Both the position numbers and the translations under genes were made by a program. A stretch of 64,000 bases of DNA. Source: Eledone cirrhosa. Its lineage: Eukaryota; Mollusca; Cephalopoda; Octopoda; Eledonidae. The notes under the pieces were generated by a model. The model did not search any database, was not told the DNA's origin, and saw only the letters and a program-made list of their open reading frames with translations. Where the stretch lies: positions 341,688,907-341,752,906 of the forward strand of contig OZ024743.1 of the NCBI GenBank assembly GCA_964016885.1, written 5' to 3'. Below are positions 27,842-38,200 of the stretch, one piece after another; position 1 is the stretch's first letter; each line of letters starts with the position of its first letter.

Positions 27842-28476
27842 AATGCAATGAAATACCCATGATCGTTTGGTAAATCACTGATGAGGGACTCATTTTATAA
27901 CATGTTATCCATGTGCAACCAGCAGTATTCTTCTCACCCATATTTTTCATATATTTACCCAAACTGCAATTCTGTGTTTCTCTCTTTCTCTCTTACTGCT
28001 CCCTCGTTCTCTCTGTTTCTCTTACTTTCTTTCGTCCCCTCTGCCATGTCAGTTAACTCTTTCTCTCTACTGACCTCTTCCTCGCACTCCCACTCACTCA
28101 GTCCCTGTTTCTCCCCATCTTTCTTCCCCCCGTTCGCTGGGAAAACGGTTTTCATTCTTTCTAACACCGGATTCACTAGCGAAAGGTCTGTTTCTGACTC
28201 GCTCATATATTCACACAGCTTATGCTGAAAAATAACTATGTTGCTTGTGTTTATTTCCATCTTCGGTTAGGTTCCCCCTGTGTTGTTTACTTGTCTCACT
28301 CGCTTTACGCGTTTCTATTGTCCTAATAACTTATTTTAGTTATTATCACTCCAACGTGAGGTATATGATTTTTAATGCGATGAAATACCCATGATCGTTT
28401 GGTAAATCACTGATGATGGACTCATTTTATAACATGTTATCCAAGTGCAACCAGCAGTATTCTTCTCACCCATATT

Positions 28477-28488
<12 letters not shown>
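27842..28488 (+). repeat. Direct repeats of about 115 bp flanking 415 bp
   Basis: 27842-27957 and 28374-28488 match with few differences (GATGAAATACCCATGATCG, ACTCATTTTATAACATG). The distance of 532 bp gives either a 1.2-copy tandem unit or an element with short direct terminal repeats. The interior is C/T-rich at 27970-28130. Both repeats contain CTGATGA but no partner GAAA within reach downstream. The element is flanked by (TA)n on both sides, like the ribozyme elements. Confidence 0.7.
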
Positions 28489-28530
<42 letters not shown>

Positions 28531-28653
28531 GGAAAAAATGAAACGAAATTTGCATATCGAGTGGGTTAACCCACTCGATATGCAAATTGGGCTACTCAGC
28601 CCTTAATATGCATAAGATAAGTATATACGTTCAACAATCTGGGAGGAAGGTAT

Positions 28654-28696
28654 ACGTTGCTGACGATAGCTAATAAGCTTGAAACTAGTACAGCGT
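28654..28696 (+). ncRNA. Hammerhead ribozyme, family 1 unit 1
   Basis: Stem I ACGUUG/CAGCGU (6 pairs, one G-U). Core CUGACGA (fits CUGANGA). Stem II AGCU-AAUA-AGCU with a U-U at the base. GAAA follows. Stem III AC/GU with a UA loop, and cleavage triplet GUA ending at 28690. Confidence 0.87.
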
Positions 28697-29077
28697 TCCT
28701 TTGTCAGTGTTGAACAAACGAGCAACGATGGTTGCTAGACACTACGGCTTAATACGGGATGTTTGTTTACAAACACACCGAGCATTATAATAAATGTTCG
28801 GTGAATCCAAACGTACATATATATATATGTGTGCATGTATGTATATATATATATACATACTACTGTACGTCTGTATACATATATGTATGTACGTATACAT
28901 ACTTATATTTAAGTAACAGCCGTACTAAGAGTGGGAAATGTAATTTCGTTTCATTTTTTCCGTTTATCGTTTTCGGTGCACCCGGCCGATTAACTCACTC
29001 CATATGCAAATTGGGCTACTCAGCCGTTAATATGCATTAGGTAAGTATATACGTTCAACAATCTGGCTCGAATGTAT

Positions 29078-29120
29078 ACGTTGCTGACGATAGCTAATAA
29101 GCTTGAAACTAGTACAGCGT
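29078..29120 (+). ncRNA. Hammerhead ribozyme, family 1 unit 2
   Basis: Identical core and stems to unit 1. Predicted cleavage after 29114. Stem I gains a seventh pair (U-G). Confidence 0.87.
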
Positions 29121-29499
29121 GCCTTTGCCAGTGTTGAACAAACGAGCAACGATGGTTGCTAGACACTACGGCTTAATACGGGATGTTTGTTTACAAACAC
29201 ACCGAGCATTATAATAAATGTTCGGTGAATCCAAACGTACATATATATATATGTGTGCATGTATGTATATATATATACATACTACTGTACGTCTGTATAC
29301 ATATATGTATGTACGTATACATACTTATATTTAAGTAACAGCCGTACTAAGAGTGGGAAATGCAATTTCGTTTCATTTTTTCCGTTTATCGTTTTCGGTG
29401 CACCCGGCCGATTAACTCACTCCATATGCAAATTGGGCTACTCAGCCGTTAATATGCATTAGGTAAGTATATACGTTCAACAATCTGGCTCGAAGGTAT

Positions 29500-29542
29500 A
29501 CGTTGCTGACGATAGCTAATAAGCTTGAAACTAGTACAGCGT
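29500..29542 (+). ncRNA. Hammerhead ribozyme, family 1 unit 3
   Basis: Identical to unit 2. Predicted cleavage after 29536, giving a 422-nt monomer from the previous site. Confidence 0.87.
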
Positions 29543-29739
29543 GCCTTTGCCAGTGTTGAACAAACGAGCAACGATGGTTGCTAGACACTACGGCTTAATA
29601 CGGGATATTTGTTTATGAACACACCGAGCATTATAATAAATGTTCAGTGAATCCATACGTACATATATATATGTCTGCATGTATGTATATATACATAGTA
29701 CTGTACGTCTGTATACATATATGTATGTACGTGTACATA

Positions 29740-29802
<63 letters not shown>

Positions 29803-29803
<1 letters not shown>

Positions 29804-30600
29804 CGGCGATATCGAATTGCGGCAGTGATCAAAAACAAAGCGAAACGCAATTTTCGAGATATGCGGCAAGTGCTCAATGGACTAAAATAAGCCAGAGTAA
29901 TAAACATACGTTATAACGGCCAAACAAACTGAAAGCCCCGGTCAAGAAGCCATCAGCCACTCGAGCCAAAAAAACGAAGCAAGCTAAACAGGTCAAACGA
30001 AAGAATTTACTTGGAACCCAGGAATTGATGATATAATCCAGTGAAAGGTTTCTGCGACAAGTAAATCAATTATACTGCCTGCTTCAATATTAAGCTTTTC
30101 GTATAAGGATCGAACAAGGCTGACATTTCGTCAACAGGTATTTTGTTCTATGCCAGCGAGCGGGATCCCAGCAGTAGTAGTAGTAAGGTGCTGTATTGAT
30201 AACCCCACGGGTATTACCCTGCAAGGCAAGTAACCCCAGTTTTTGGCGGATGAATATAGCATGTGTAAAATTAATGCAAGAATTGCCAAAACTGACAAAT
30301 CGAATTAAGCTCTCGATCGGGTTGTTTTAAAAATAAACTTAAGCAATTAATCAGTCAATAGAATTATTTAATAGAATTAACTGTTTAATTACTAGGCCCC
30401 GGAGATTAATACAAATATAATTTCAGCGAGATCGAATTTCGGAAGTTGTCAAAAACAAAGCGAAACGCAATTTTCAAGATATGCGGCAAGCGCTCAATGG
30501 AATAAAAGAAGCCAGAGCAATAAATATAGGTTATAGAGGCCAAACAATCTGACAATGGTGGTCAAGAAGCTACAGCCACCGAATCCAATATATATATATA
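29803..30600 (+). repeat. Pair of direct repeats of about 175 bp, 616 bp apart
   Basis: 29803-29975 and 30419-30590 share AAAAACAAAGCGAAACGCAA and GATATGCGGCAAG. The first copy adjoins (TA)n of the retrozyme array; the second ends in (TA)n at 30590-30606. No hammerhead core and no protein domain are visible. The interior is unrecognised. Confidence 0.7.
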
Positions 30601-30974
30601 TATATAATAGGTAGATTTCCGACGTGGATCGAGACTTGTTGATTAGAAAAACACATGTCTTCTCCTATCTTGTTTTTCTGTTTCTACATATTTTTACTAC
30701 ATTCGTACGGGCTTCATTTCTTTTCACTCCTAAACACCCACTCAACTCTATTTCTATTTTCTGATTAATCAATAGCGTCCGAAAATTAAGACTGTTTTTT
30801 GACTCTATTGAATGGTAATCTAACATAGGATTATGGCATTGTATTGTTGTTTTGTATTTTTTTCAACCTCAACGTTTCTTCCACACATTCCTCAAACACA
30901 CACGCGCGCGCGTACAGACACAGATAGTTGTGTATATATAAATATATCAATAATAATGATATAATGATAATAAT

Positions 30975-31155
30975 TGTTTCCACTTTTGGTACAAGGCCAG
31001 CAATTATCCTAGTGAATTACTGGTACTTTATTTTATCGACCCCGGAAGGATGAAAGGCAAAGTTGACCTCGGCGGGATTTGAGCTCTGAGAGCTGGAACG
31101 AATACCATAAAGCAATCTATCCGACGTTCTAACGACTCTGGCAATTCCCACGTTT
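30975..31155 (-). repeat. Cephalopod SINE with perfect 19-bp target-site duplication
   Basis: Minus-strand copy: CACTTTTGGTACAAGGCCAG end, ACTTTATTTTATCGACCCC block, diverged tRNA-like 5' region. ATGATATAATGATAATAAT is present exactly at 30956-30974 and 31156-31174. Confidence 0.92.
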
Positions 31156-31328
31156 ATGATATAATGATAATAATAGTGACTAACATCGAAGTTGCAGCTG
31201 GGATTAGCATTTTTTGAAATCAATCTTCAGAGGTTGGCACGAAGCATTCAATGAGATGATATCGAAAAATGGATAAATTATAGCTCAGAGTAATACCAAA
31301 TGTTGGGGTGTGACATATATATATATAC

Positions 31329-31467
31329 CAAGATAATAACAAATGGAAACTATATTTATAAAACCATATTTATTTTATTATATATATTTCAAGGGCAACC
31401 AATATATATAATAAAATAAATATGGTTTTATAAATAGTTTCCATTTATTATTATCTTGGAATATTTA
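31329..31467. repeat. Small fold-back F from PLE terminal-repeat ends
   Basis: Inverted arms 31329-31386 and 31402-31467 (CCATATTTATTTTATTATAT and inverse) around 15 bp. Each keeps GAAATATATATAAT, the stem III end of the PLE hammerhead. The CUGAUGA half is deleted. Confidence 0.8.
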
Positions 31468-31545
31468 CTCCAGTAATTTGTTGAGTGCTCTATATCAGTT
31501 ATAACCATTTATGTTTGTCGGAACTCCAACAAATTAAGTACAACG

Positions 31546-31549
31546 CCTT

Positions 31550-31608
<59 letters not shown>
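31546..31608. repeat. (AC)n-(TA)n microsatellite
   Basis: Direct reading. Left boundary of fold-back G. Confidence 0.95.
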
Positions 31609-31610
<2 letters not shown>

Positions 31611-31809
31611 CGAAGGAAATGTGGTAAGGAACCAGGTGGACCATAACGCACCAAAGTACTCAATACTTGAGGTAGTAGAGTGGGTAATAGGAACCAGTAA
31701 GACCCCGGCAGCTGAGCTCAAGCCGTTTCGACGGCTAATTCTGGACTAGATTTAGTCCAGAATTAGCCGTCGAAACGGCTTGAGCTCAGCTGTCGGGGTC
31801 TTACTGGTT

Positions 31810-31812
<3 letters not shown>
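31609..31812. repeat. Fold-back G: pLTR end with 124-bp near-perfect palindrome
   Basis: 31609-31688 is the ACGAAGGAAATGTGGTAAGG terminal sequence also seen at 35000, 45020, 51915 and 55724. 31689-31812 is a palindrome centred on GGACTAGATTTAGTCC, with AGCCGT-CGAA-ACGGCT hairpins in each arm. (TA)n follows. Confidence 0.85.
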
Positions 31813-31851
<39 letters not shown>

Positions 31852-31859
31852 TAAATGTT

Positions 31860-32043
31860 TAACCCCGACGACAGGGCTCAATCCGTTTCGACGGTCATTT
31901 TTTTTTTAGTCCAGAAATAGCCGTCGAAACGGCTTGAGCTCTGCCGTCGTGGTTAAATATTTTCCTATTTCCCACTCTACTACCCTAAGTATTGATTACT
32001 CTGGTGCGTTATGGTCCATCTGTTTATTTACCACGCTTCGTTC

Positions 32044-32045
<2 letters not shown>
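31860..32045 (-). repeat. Fold-back H: inverted pLTR end
   Basis: Same family as fold-back G in the opposite orientation; arms 31863-31900 and 31920-31960 around poly-T. (TA)n at 31814-31849 on the left and 32046-32120 on the right. Confidence 0.8.
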
Positions 32046-32119
<74 letters not shown>

Positions 32120-32123
<4 letters not shown>

Positions 32124-33110
32124 GAATATATCAATTAATGACCACAAACCGGCCTTTCAGTCCAAACTACTGGTCAAACTCATAGCTCGCTCTAAATTAG
32201 ACCTAGGTAGACTAAGCAAATGCATCTTTGACCGGATAATGCTAGAACTAAGAAATAAGAGGAAACTCAGCCTCTGGTCCTGTACAAAAGAGGTAATCGA
32301 CTGGTTCTCCGGCATTGAAACCAAGTCGGACGTCCGTTTCGTACAAATTGACATTGTGAACTATTACGCCTCTATATCCCCGGTCATCCTAAACAAGTCA
32401 TTGATCTCAGCCATGAACAGATCATGCCCACCAGAAAGGAGGTAGACATCATACTAGTAGCTAGGAAATATTTACTAGAATTTGACGTTAAATTAAGGGA
32501 ACGACAAAATAGACCAGATAGCTTCGACATTACTATGGGGTCTAGTGACTCAGAACAGGTTACGGATGTAGTAGGGCTATAACTCCTAAATATAATAACG
32601 GATGAGATACCCACCATGGGTGGAGGCTTTTACCGAGACGAGGCCCTACTGTTGGCCCGCGGACTCAATAATAGACAATTAGATAGACTACACAAACGAC
32701 TTAGATATATCTTTAAGTCCCAATGATTAGCGGTAGAAATAGAACCCAACAGTAGGACAGTAAACTTCTTAGTAAACATTAGAATTATACACAGGTCTCT
32801 ACCACCCATACCATAAACCAAACGAAATCCTAAAATATGTCAACAGACACTCCAACCACCCTAGGAGCATAATTAACTCAATATTTAAAAGCGTTTCCTA
32901 CAGAGTGTCAAAGCTGTCGGCGAACAGAACTATCTTCAACCAGCACGCGGAATATTATAACTCCGCACTTGAAAAAGTCTGGGTACAATGAGAAGATAAA
33001 TTAAAATAACCAAACTAGAATTCACAACACCGGTAAAGCCAAACAGACCTTTAGAAACCCATATAGACGCGGAACACCTAGAACAAACACTAAGGAAAGA
33101 CCACCTCTAG
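32120..33110 (+). pseudogene. Penelope-like element relic 6: reverse transcriptase palm and thumb
   Basis: Starts at the TA tract with a DHKP motif, then SKLDLGRLSKCIFDRIM and motif A FVQIDIVNYYASI (about 32335-32375). A frameshift near 32420 leads to motif B FDITMGSSDSEQVTDVVGL and motif C GGGFYRDEALLL. The YRDD box is YRDE, losing one catalytic Asp. Several stops follow, then VNFLVNIRIIHRSL and LKYVNRHSNHPRS, and KLSANRTIFNQHAEYYNSAL of the thumb. No endonuclease follows; the remainder fades before 33180. Closest here to relics 1 and 8. Confidence 0.85.
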
Positions 33111-33180
33111 CCGACAGGACATGCAGATAAAGCTATACTCGCCAATCCCAGTAAGGACTCTGATTACACCGTGTAACATG

Positions 33181-33248
33181 TCGTTGATGTCTTTGTTTCT
33201 TCCCTTTGTCAAAGTAGTAAGTTTAGTAGTATTTCATTAACTGTACAC

Positions 33249-33282
<34 letters not shown>

Positions 33283-34066
33283 TTATGTGTAATTGTTATA
33301 TGTGTGTATATTTTTATGTTTATTTCCTTATCAGTGGTGTCAACTTTCCTGTTTATATGTTTTCGTTGCCCTATATTTCTTTGAAATCTGATTTAAAAAA
33401 GAAAACTGGTCTTTTTAAATTTGTTTATCAATTCGTTCCGTTTCTGTGTTTAGTGAGATGCAGTTGGGCATGTTTGTGTGCGTGATTATATGTTTATGTG
33501 CTGTGTGTATTTTATATATACATATTTTTTATATATACAATTATATATGTATATGAGGTCTATGCATATATCATCTACCCTGCTTACACTGCAGGACATA
33601 CTCTTCATTTGGATATCGACGCGATTTATATATGCTAGCTTTATAGGTTTGTGTTATAAACTCAGTGAAGACGCACTGAATGAAGGTCTTGAATACTGCT
33701 TATAGAGTGAAAACAATGTTTGCTATTCATAGTAATTACCGAATTCGCAATTTTGCCGATACTCTTCATTTGTCGAAATAGATTTTAGACTTTGGAGAAA
33801 CTGGTAATTTTGGCCAATATTTGATGTAAACAGCCACTATTAATAACAAATAGTATATATACATATATATGTATATGTAAGTGTATGTGACTGTGTAAGT
33901 GCATATGAGTAACACACGTTAAGTATGTGCTTGGCAGTACACCGTGACTTGGCAGACACCGTTTTTCTCTGAAAGCGTTCACTAAATAATTCAGAAATAA
34001 TTACATGTATACCAACAATTTCTATGTGAATGAAAGAAGCTTGAATATATTATGCAAAGAAGATAA

Positions 34067-34104
<38 letters not shown>

Positions 34105-34624
34105 ATTCGATGAATCAAGGCATAATCGTTTATGTCGCTGTTTTGTGGTGAATTCCATTAGTTGGAAAGAAAGTTTTGGCGCAGTGTGGCATACACAATA
34201 CATCTATTTCACCGAGGTTCTATATAAAGCAAACAAATCGGACGACAGGAACGCGAAAATGCGTTATATGTAAGTACCTAAATTATGCCTGACTAAGTAT
34301 GTATAATATCTAAATTATTCGATGGATTCGAAAGGGAAAAGGATGTTCGAAGCAATACATACGTTATTCAAAATACGCATTTGTATATAAATACATATTT
34401 CTATATGAATAAAAATGAGTCAGTAAATATATATGGTATATTATATTATATGATAATGTATGATCGCGTAACTGGTGATGGAGTCTTAGGGATGGCTCAT
34501 TGACATTAGGTGTTTCTTGGGCATTTTAAATCTGGCGAACCTATCCAGACTTAAGTACAGCAGATTTCTCCCAGAGAATGATAGAAAGCGTGAGAGAACG
34601 AGAGGAAGTGAAAAAGGTATAGAG
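33181..34624. other. No gene seen; AT-rich unique sequence
   Basis: (GT)n at 33250-33282 and (TA)n at 34071-34101. No domain in the short frames. Confidence 0.5.
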
Positions 34625-34755
34625 GAAGAATCAACCCAGTTCTAGACTGGTATTTTTTTTATCAAACTCAAAATGTTGAAAGACAAAGGTGACGTCGGCA
34701 GATTTGAGCTAAAAGAGCAGGATCAAATAGCAAAAGAATTCAGTCCCATGTTTTG
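34625..34755 (-). repeat. Decayed tRNA-derived SINE fragment
   Basis: Diverged copy with ACTGGTATTTTTTTTATC, then GAAAGACAAAGGTGACGTCGG on the plus strand, matching the reverse of the SINE 3' half. Confidence 0.5.
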
Positions 34756-34936
34756 TATCCTTTCATGTGTTAGTTAGCAAACGACCGTGTTGAGAAATTA
34801 TTTGTAATGATATATTTTGGCTCTATACTTAACATAGAGCGTTAATATTCCTTTATCTATTCAACAGAAATGTTGACATCAGATTCACACACACACGCAC
34901 ACAAACACACACACACACACACACGCACACACACAC

Positions 34937-34937
<1 letters not shown>

Positions 34938-34991
<54 letters not shown>

Positions 34992-35173
34992 TATAACGAA
35001 GGAAATGTGGTAAGGAACCAGGTGGACCATAACGCACCAAAGTACTCAATACTTGAGGTAGTAGATTGGGTAATAGGAACCAGTAAGACCCCGACAGCTG
35101 AGCTCAAGCCGTTTCGACGGCTAAAGCCGTCGAAATGGCTTGAGCTCAGCTGTCGGGGTCTTACTGGTTCCTA
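34938..35173. repeat. (TA)n followed by fold-back I with 100-bp palindrome
   Basis: (AC)n and (TA)n at 34888-34994, the ACGAAGGAAATGTGGTAAGG pLTR end from 34996, then a near-perfect palindrome at 35074-35173 centred on ACGGCTAAAGCCGT. (TA)n resumes at once. Confidence 0.88.
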
Positions 35174-35187
35174 TATATATATATATA

Positions 35188-35440
35188 TTATACTTTGGGA
35201 GGGTCATGCTACCAATAAAATCACACGCACCTGTTGTTTTCACTTCAATTTATTATAAGTTTCCGGTTGGTTGGTTCGATAACCGGAAGGTTGTTTATAT
35301 ATTGCCAAAGTTCTTTCGTCACACATTCTGTGACATCCTCATTGACGAGGTTTTTATTTTGTATCCCTCCTTTGGTCTGCCCTACACCATCTTGCTTTTG
35401 TGTGTTGTATATATATATAGATATATATAGGATATATATA
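35188..35440 (-). repeat. PLE terminal repeat of the GTCACA-hairpin family
   Basis: Homologous to 25648-25949. Minus strand: CAAUGAGGAU-GUCACA-GAAU-UGUGUGAC-GAAAG-AA-CUU. Stem II and stem III (AG/CU) are good, but the 5' core reads CAAUGAG instead of CUGAUGAG. Hammerhead relic. Confidence 0.55.
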
Positions 35441-36425
35441 TAAATACACAAACACACATATATATATATATATACACAATTATATTATTTAATTTAAATT
35501 AAATCTGTTGCATCATGTGTATGCACGATATACAGTAATATGCGAATACTCTCTCCTTCAAAATATGATGGGTATTCTTTCTGATAGGAATGTTTCATAA
35601 GACTAGAAAATAATCTGATTCAATTCTTTTTCGGCAAGGGGAGACACAACCTGTAGTGTACCCTTATTTTTCATATTTTTTACACACTGGAACCATTGTA
35701 TATTTATGAGAAATAGTTATATTATTATGCATCTCAAAATTACTATAAAATATTGCTGTGCAGAGCATTATTACATAATTCACGTCGTAATCAGTGAATG
35801 GAATATTTTGACGGCTTCACTAAATTAGTATAGATTCGTAGTTTATGGGTATAAACTACGAATTTTTCCTTGCAGAGAAGATTGACATTCTTTACTTCAT
35901 GAATATATGGATCTCTTTCGCATTTTCCCATAGATTATCCACATTATTTTCTTTTCACAACGTGCATAAAATTTTAAATTTATACAAGACATGTCCAGAC
36001 CGATATATTTCGAATTATCTAAATGAAAATGCTGCGCAATGCATTAGTAATTAATACATGCCGTCATTGCACAAATGGCTATAAGATAATATCTTTAGCG
36101 TAAAACGACACTTTCTCTAAAATGTCTTGAAACTAGTCACATCATTCACAAATGTGTGACATGTGTGAATGATCTTTTTATTTATCATATCTGATATATT
36201 CTTCCTTGAAAGAATATTGAAACACAAATAAAGTAATAAGAGCAATATATCAAACAAACACAAGCACCCGAAGCATATCGTAAAATGTTCGATTTAAAAT
36301 AGAAATTCAGATATTTACACCAATGTTTCGGAAAAGTGAAACATAGAAAACTATTGTAGTAGATCTAGCCCGCGGCATATGGTCGCATGTTAAACCTCCG
36401 TCGATTAAAATGATGAGGTTTTTCA
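35441..36425. other. No gene seen
   Basis: AT-rich sequence. Short inverted repeat TTCACAAATGTGTGACATG region near 36145-36170. No domain. Confidence 0.5.
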
Positions 36426-36719
36426 GTGTCTCAAACAACGGTAGTACTTACCAGAGGAATTAACGGACAAGTAGCTGATAATTCTCCTGCAATGCTTACT
36501 CTTAATGTCATTGTCATGGAGATGGAATGTGTCCTTGTGTGTGATAAGAATTTCCCTTCAAACCACAGTTATAATTTATATTATTCAACTGACAGGGCTG
36601 AAGCAACGAGAAATCAATTATGTTACACAAGGACCCAGGCATCGCTGAGATTACGTACTTACAATCCTGTGTCGAACACCATAACCAAAGAGCCATGCGC
36701 ATTTTTTATAGTTGACTAA
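36426..36719 (+). CDS. Unrecognised 97-codon open frame, possible exon
   Basis: Opens directly after GGTTTTTCAG, which would serve as a 3' splice acceptor, and stops at 36719. It has more balanced composition than its surroundings. Contains Cys residues in VLVCDKN, NQLCYTR and EPCAFF. I do not recognise a family, and it may be chance or a transposon scrap. Confidence 0.2.
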   Translation: MSQTTVVLTRGINGQVADNSPAMLTLNVIVMEMECVLVCDKNFPSNHSYNLYYSTDRAEATRNQLCYTRTQASLRLRTYNPVSNTITKEPCAFFIVD

Positions 36720-36827
36720 CGGCAATTTCTCTTTTCAAAGTAATCATCCTCTAAGTAGCTACAAGCAATGTATTGATGCATAACTATAAATCTATATATA
36801 TAATTATCATTCATTTTTATTATTATT

Positions 36828-36950
36828 TCAAATCCCGCCAAGGTTAACGTTGCCTTTCATCCTTACGGGGTCGATAAAATAAAGTACCAGTAATGTACTG
36901 GAATAATTGCTGGCATTGTGCCAAAAGTAGAAACAATTATTATTATTATT
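36828..36950 (+). repeat. Cephalopod SINE, 5'-truncated
   Basis: Begins at CAAATCCCGCCAAGG and runs to the TTGCTGGCATTGTGCC end and AGTAGAAACAATTATT tail. Confidence 0.85.
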
Positions 36951-37425
36951 TAAACAAAGAGTTTTGTGTAAATATGATGAAATTCTCCTGTCATTTTATT
37001 CATTCCTCCAGGGCGTGATGTTAATAACCCGCAAACATATCTCTTCTCATGCATTTTGAGTACCGAAAGTGTAGCAGATTCAGAATATTTTCTAAGAATA
37101 CGCACTAACAAGTCTTTTTCAAAATTGAAGCCGTTTGATGTAAAATGTTCGGCAAGTTCTGTCGAACTACTGTTATTGTATTGTGCCTGGCGTCATATCT
37201 GCGCCCATTGAATCTTTTATTTAATTGTTCTGTTGTACAACCAACATAAATCAAGTTGTATTTCGTGCATTCTGCTGCGTACACCAAATGGGAATTTCGA
37301 CACGTCCCACCTTCCGTGTAAATCATAACATTTCCGTTATGATTCCTGATGGAATTCACCTGACTCAAGCTGTTACACAATGAACAGGGCTTACCTCTTG
37401 TGGCTGTTTTTCAAGGTACAGCGTG
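36949..37425 (-). pseudogene. Penelope-like element relic 7: GIY-YIG endonuclease with one frameshift
   Basis: From about 37425: KPCSLCN Cys pair, CRNSHLVYAAECTKYN, then LIYVGCTTEQLNKRFNGRRY, the GIY-YIG core with YVG. After a frameshift near 37180 the frame continues STELAEHFTSNGFNFEKDLL, then RILRKYSESATLSVLKMHEK and RYVCGLLTSRPGGMN to a stop near 36949. Apart from the single shift it is open throughout, so it is younger than most relics here. No RT lies next to it. The SINE at 36828 abuts its 3' end. Confidence 0.8.
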
Positions 37426-38013
37426 TAGAAACTCCAATGCTAGTTTTCTTGGAGTCAGAATTAGAGGTTAATAAACAGACAGATCCTTCAAGGACTTCAA
37501 ATGTTAGGTCATTAACAAATCACATACAATAAAAAACTCTTAACCAATCGGACGCAAGAGATGTTGGCATTCTAAGATCACTCCCTCAGTGAATAAGTGT
37601 TTTATCTTTATAGACACACCCCTTCAACTCTCTTTCCCTCACATATGGTATCTACATCCCAACTATATTAACCCCATCCCATCTTTATCACCCATCCAAC
37701 ATGTATATCCCTGCTTTTATGTTCCCATATATCTTTCGGTTTACTTATCTCTCTTTTATTATATTGTCCATCATACTATACTATCCATCACCATATTATT
37801 CTTTCATCCTAACGTATGTATACTTATATCTATATATATATATATATTTTTTATATGTATTTTAACATTTTTATTTTCTTTATATATTTATTTCCTTATT
37901 ATTTTATTTTTCAATTGTTATTTTATCTGAATGTTATCTGGTTGTTTCAAATCTCACTACTCTTTTCGTATCACTATTTTTCCTGTTAATCTTTCCTGTC
38001 ATTATCTTACTTG
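37426..38013. other. No gene seen
   Basis: C/T- and A/T-rich sequence. The frame at 37589-37930 is hydrophobic low complexity. Confidence 0.5.
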
Positions 38014-38200
38014 AATTGGCAGTATCGGTAGAGGGTCGGGCGCCATGCTTCGACGCATAGAGTTACGGCCCTTGCCATTCTGAGTTCAAATCCCGCCGAG
38101 GTTAACTTTGCCTTTCATCCTTACGGGGTCGATAAAATATAGTACCAGTAATGTACTGAGTAATTGCTGGCCTTGTGCCAAAAAGTAGAAACAATTATTA
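38014..38200 (+). repeat. Cephalopod SINE, near full length
   Basis: TTGGCAGTATCGGTAGAGGG head, TTCAAATCCCGCCGAGG box, CGGGGTCGATAAAATA and TTGCTGGCCTTGTGCC end. Confidence 0.9.

Larger units (their letters stand above)
28528..29800 (+). mobile_element. Retrozyme-like tandem array, family 1 (units of about 423 bp, one hammerhead each)
   Basis: Three tandem units show periods of 424 and 422 bp (GCAAATTGG at 28582, 29006, 29428). Units are over 95 percent alike by eye. Each has a complete hammerhead and a TATA-like/AC-rich block. No conserved protein is apparent; small frames at 28759-29040 and 29253-29462 repeat only because the DNA does. The array is bounded by (TA)n at 28484-28527 and 29742-29799. 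The left end starts with an inverted copy of the unit junction and makes a 40-bp perfect palindrome at 28548-28587. The arrangement matches known retrozymes: non-autonomous, hammerhead-bearing, spread through circular RNA. Confidence 0.82.

Noticed and set aside
27860..27900. CTGATGA in the 115-bp direct repeats as a hammerhead
   Set aside because: No GAAA with a pairing stem II lies within 100 nt downstream, and the upstream GAAA cannot be joined by a workable stem I.
31700..31800. AGCCGTCGAAACGGCT hairpins as hammerheads (also at 35090, 45130, 52020, 58480)
   Set aside because: The CGAA lies in the loop of a perfect hairpin and there is no CUGANGA before it. They are structural ends of the pLTR family.
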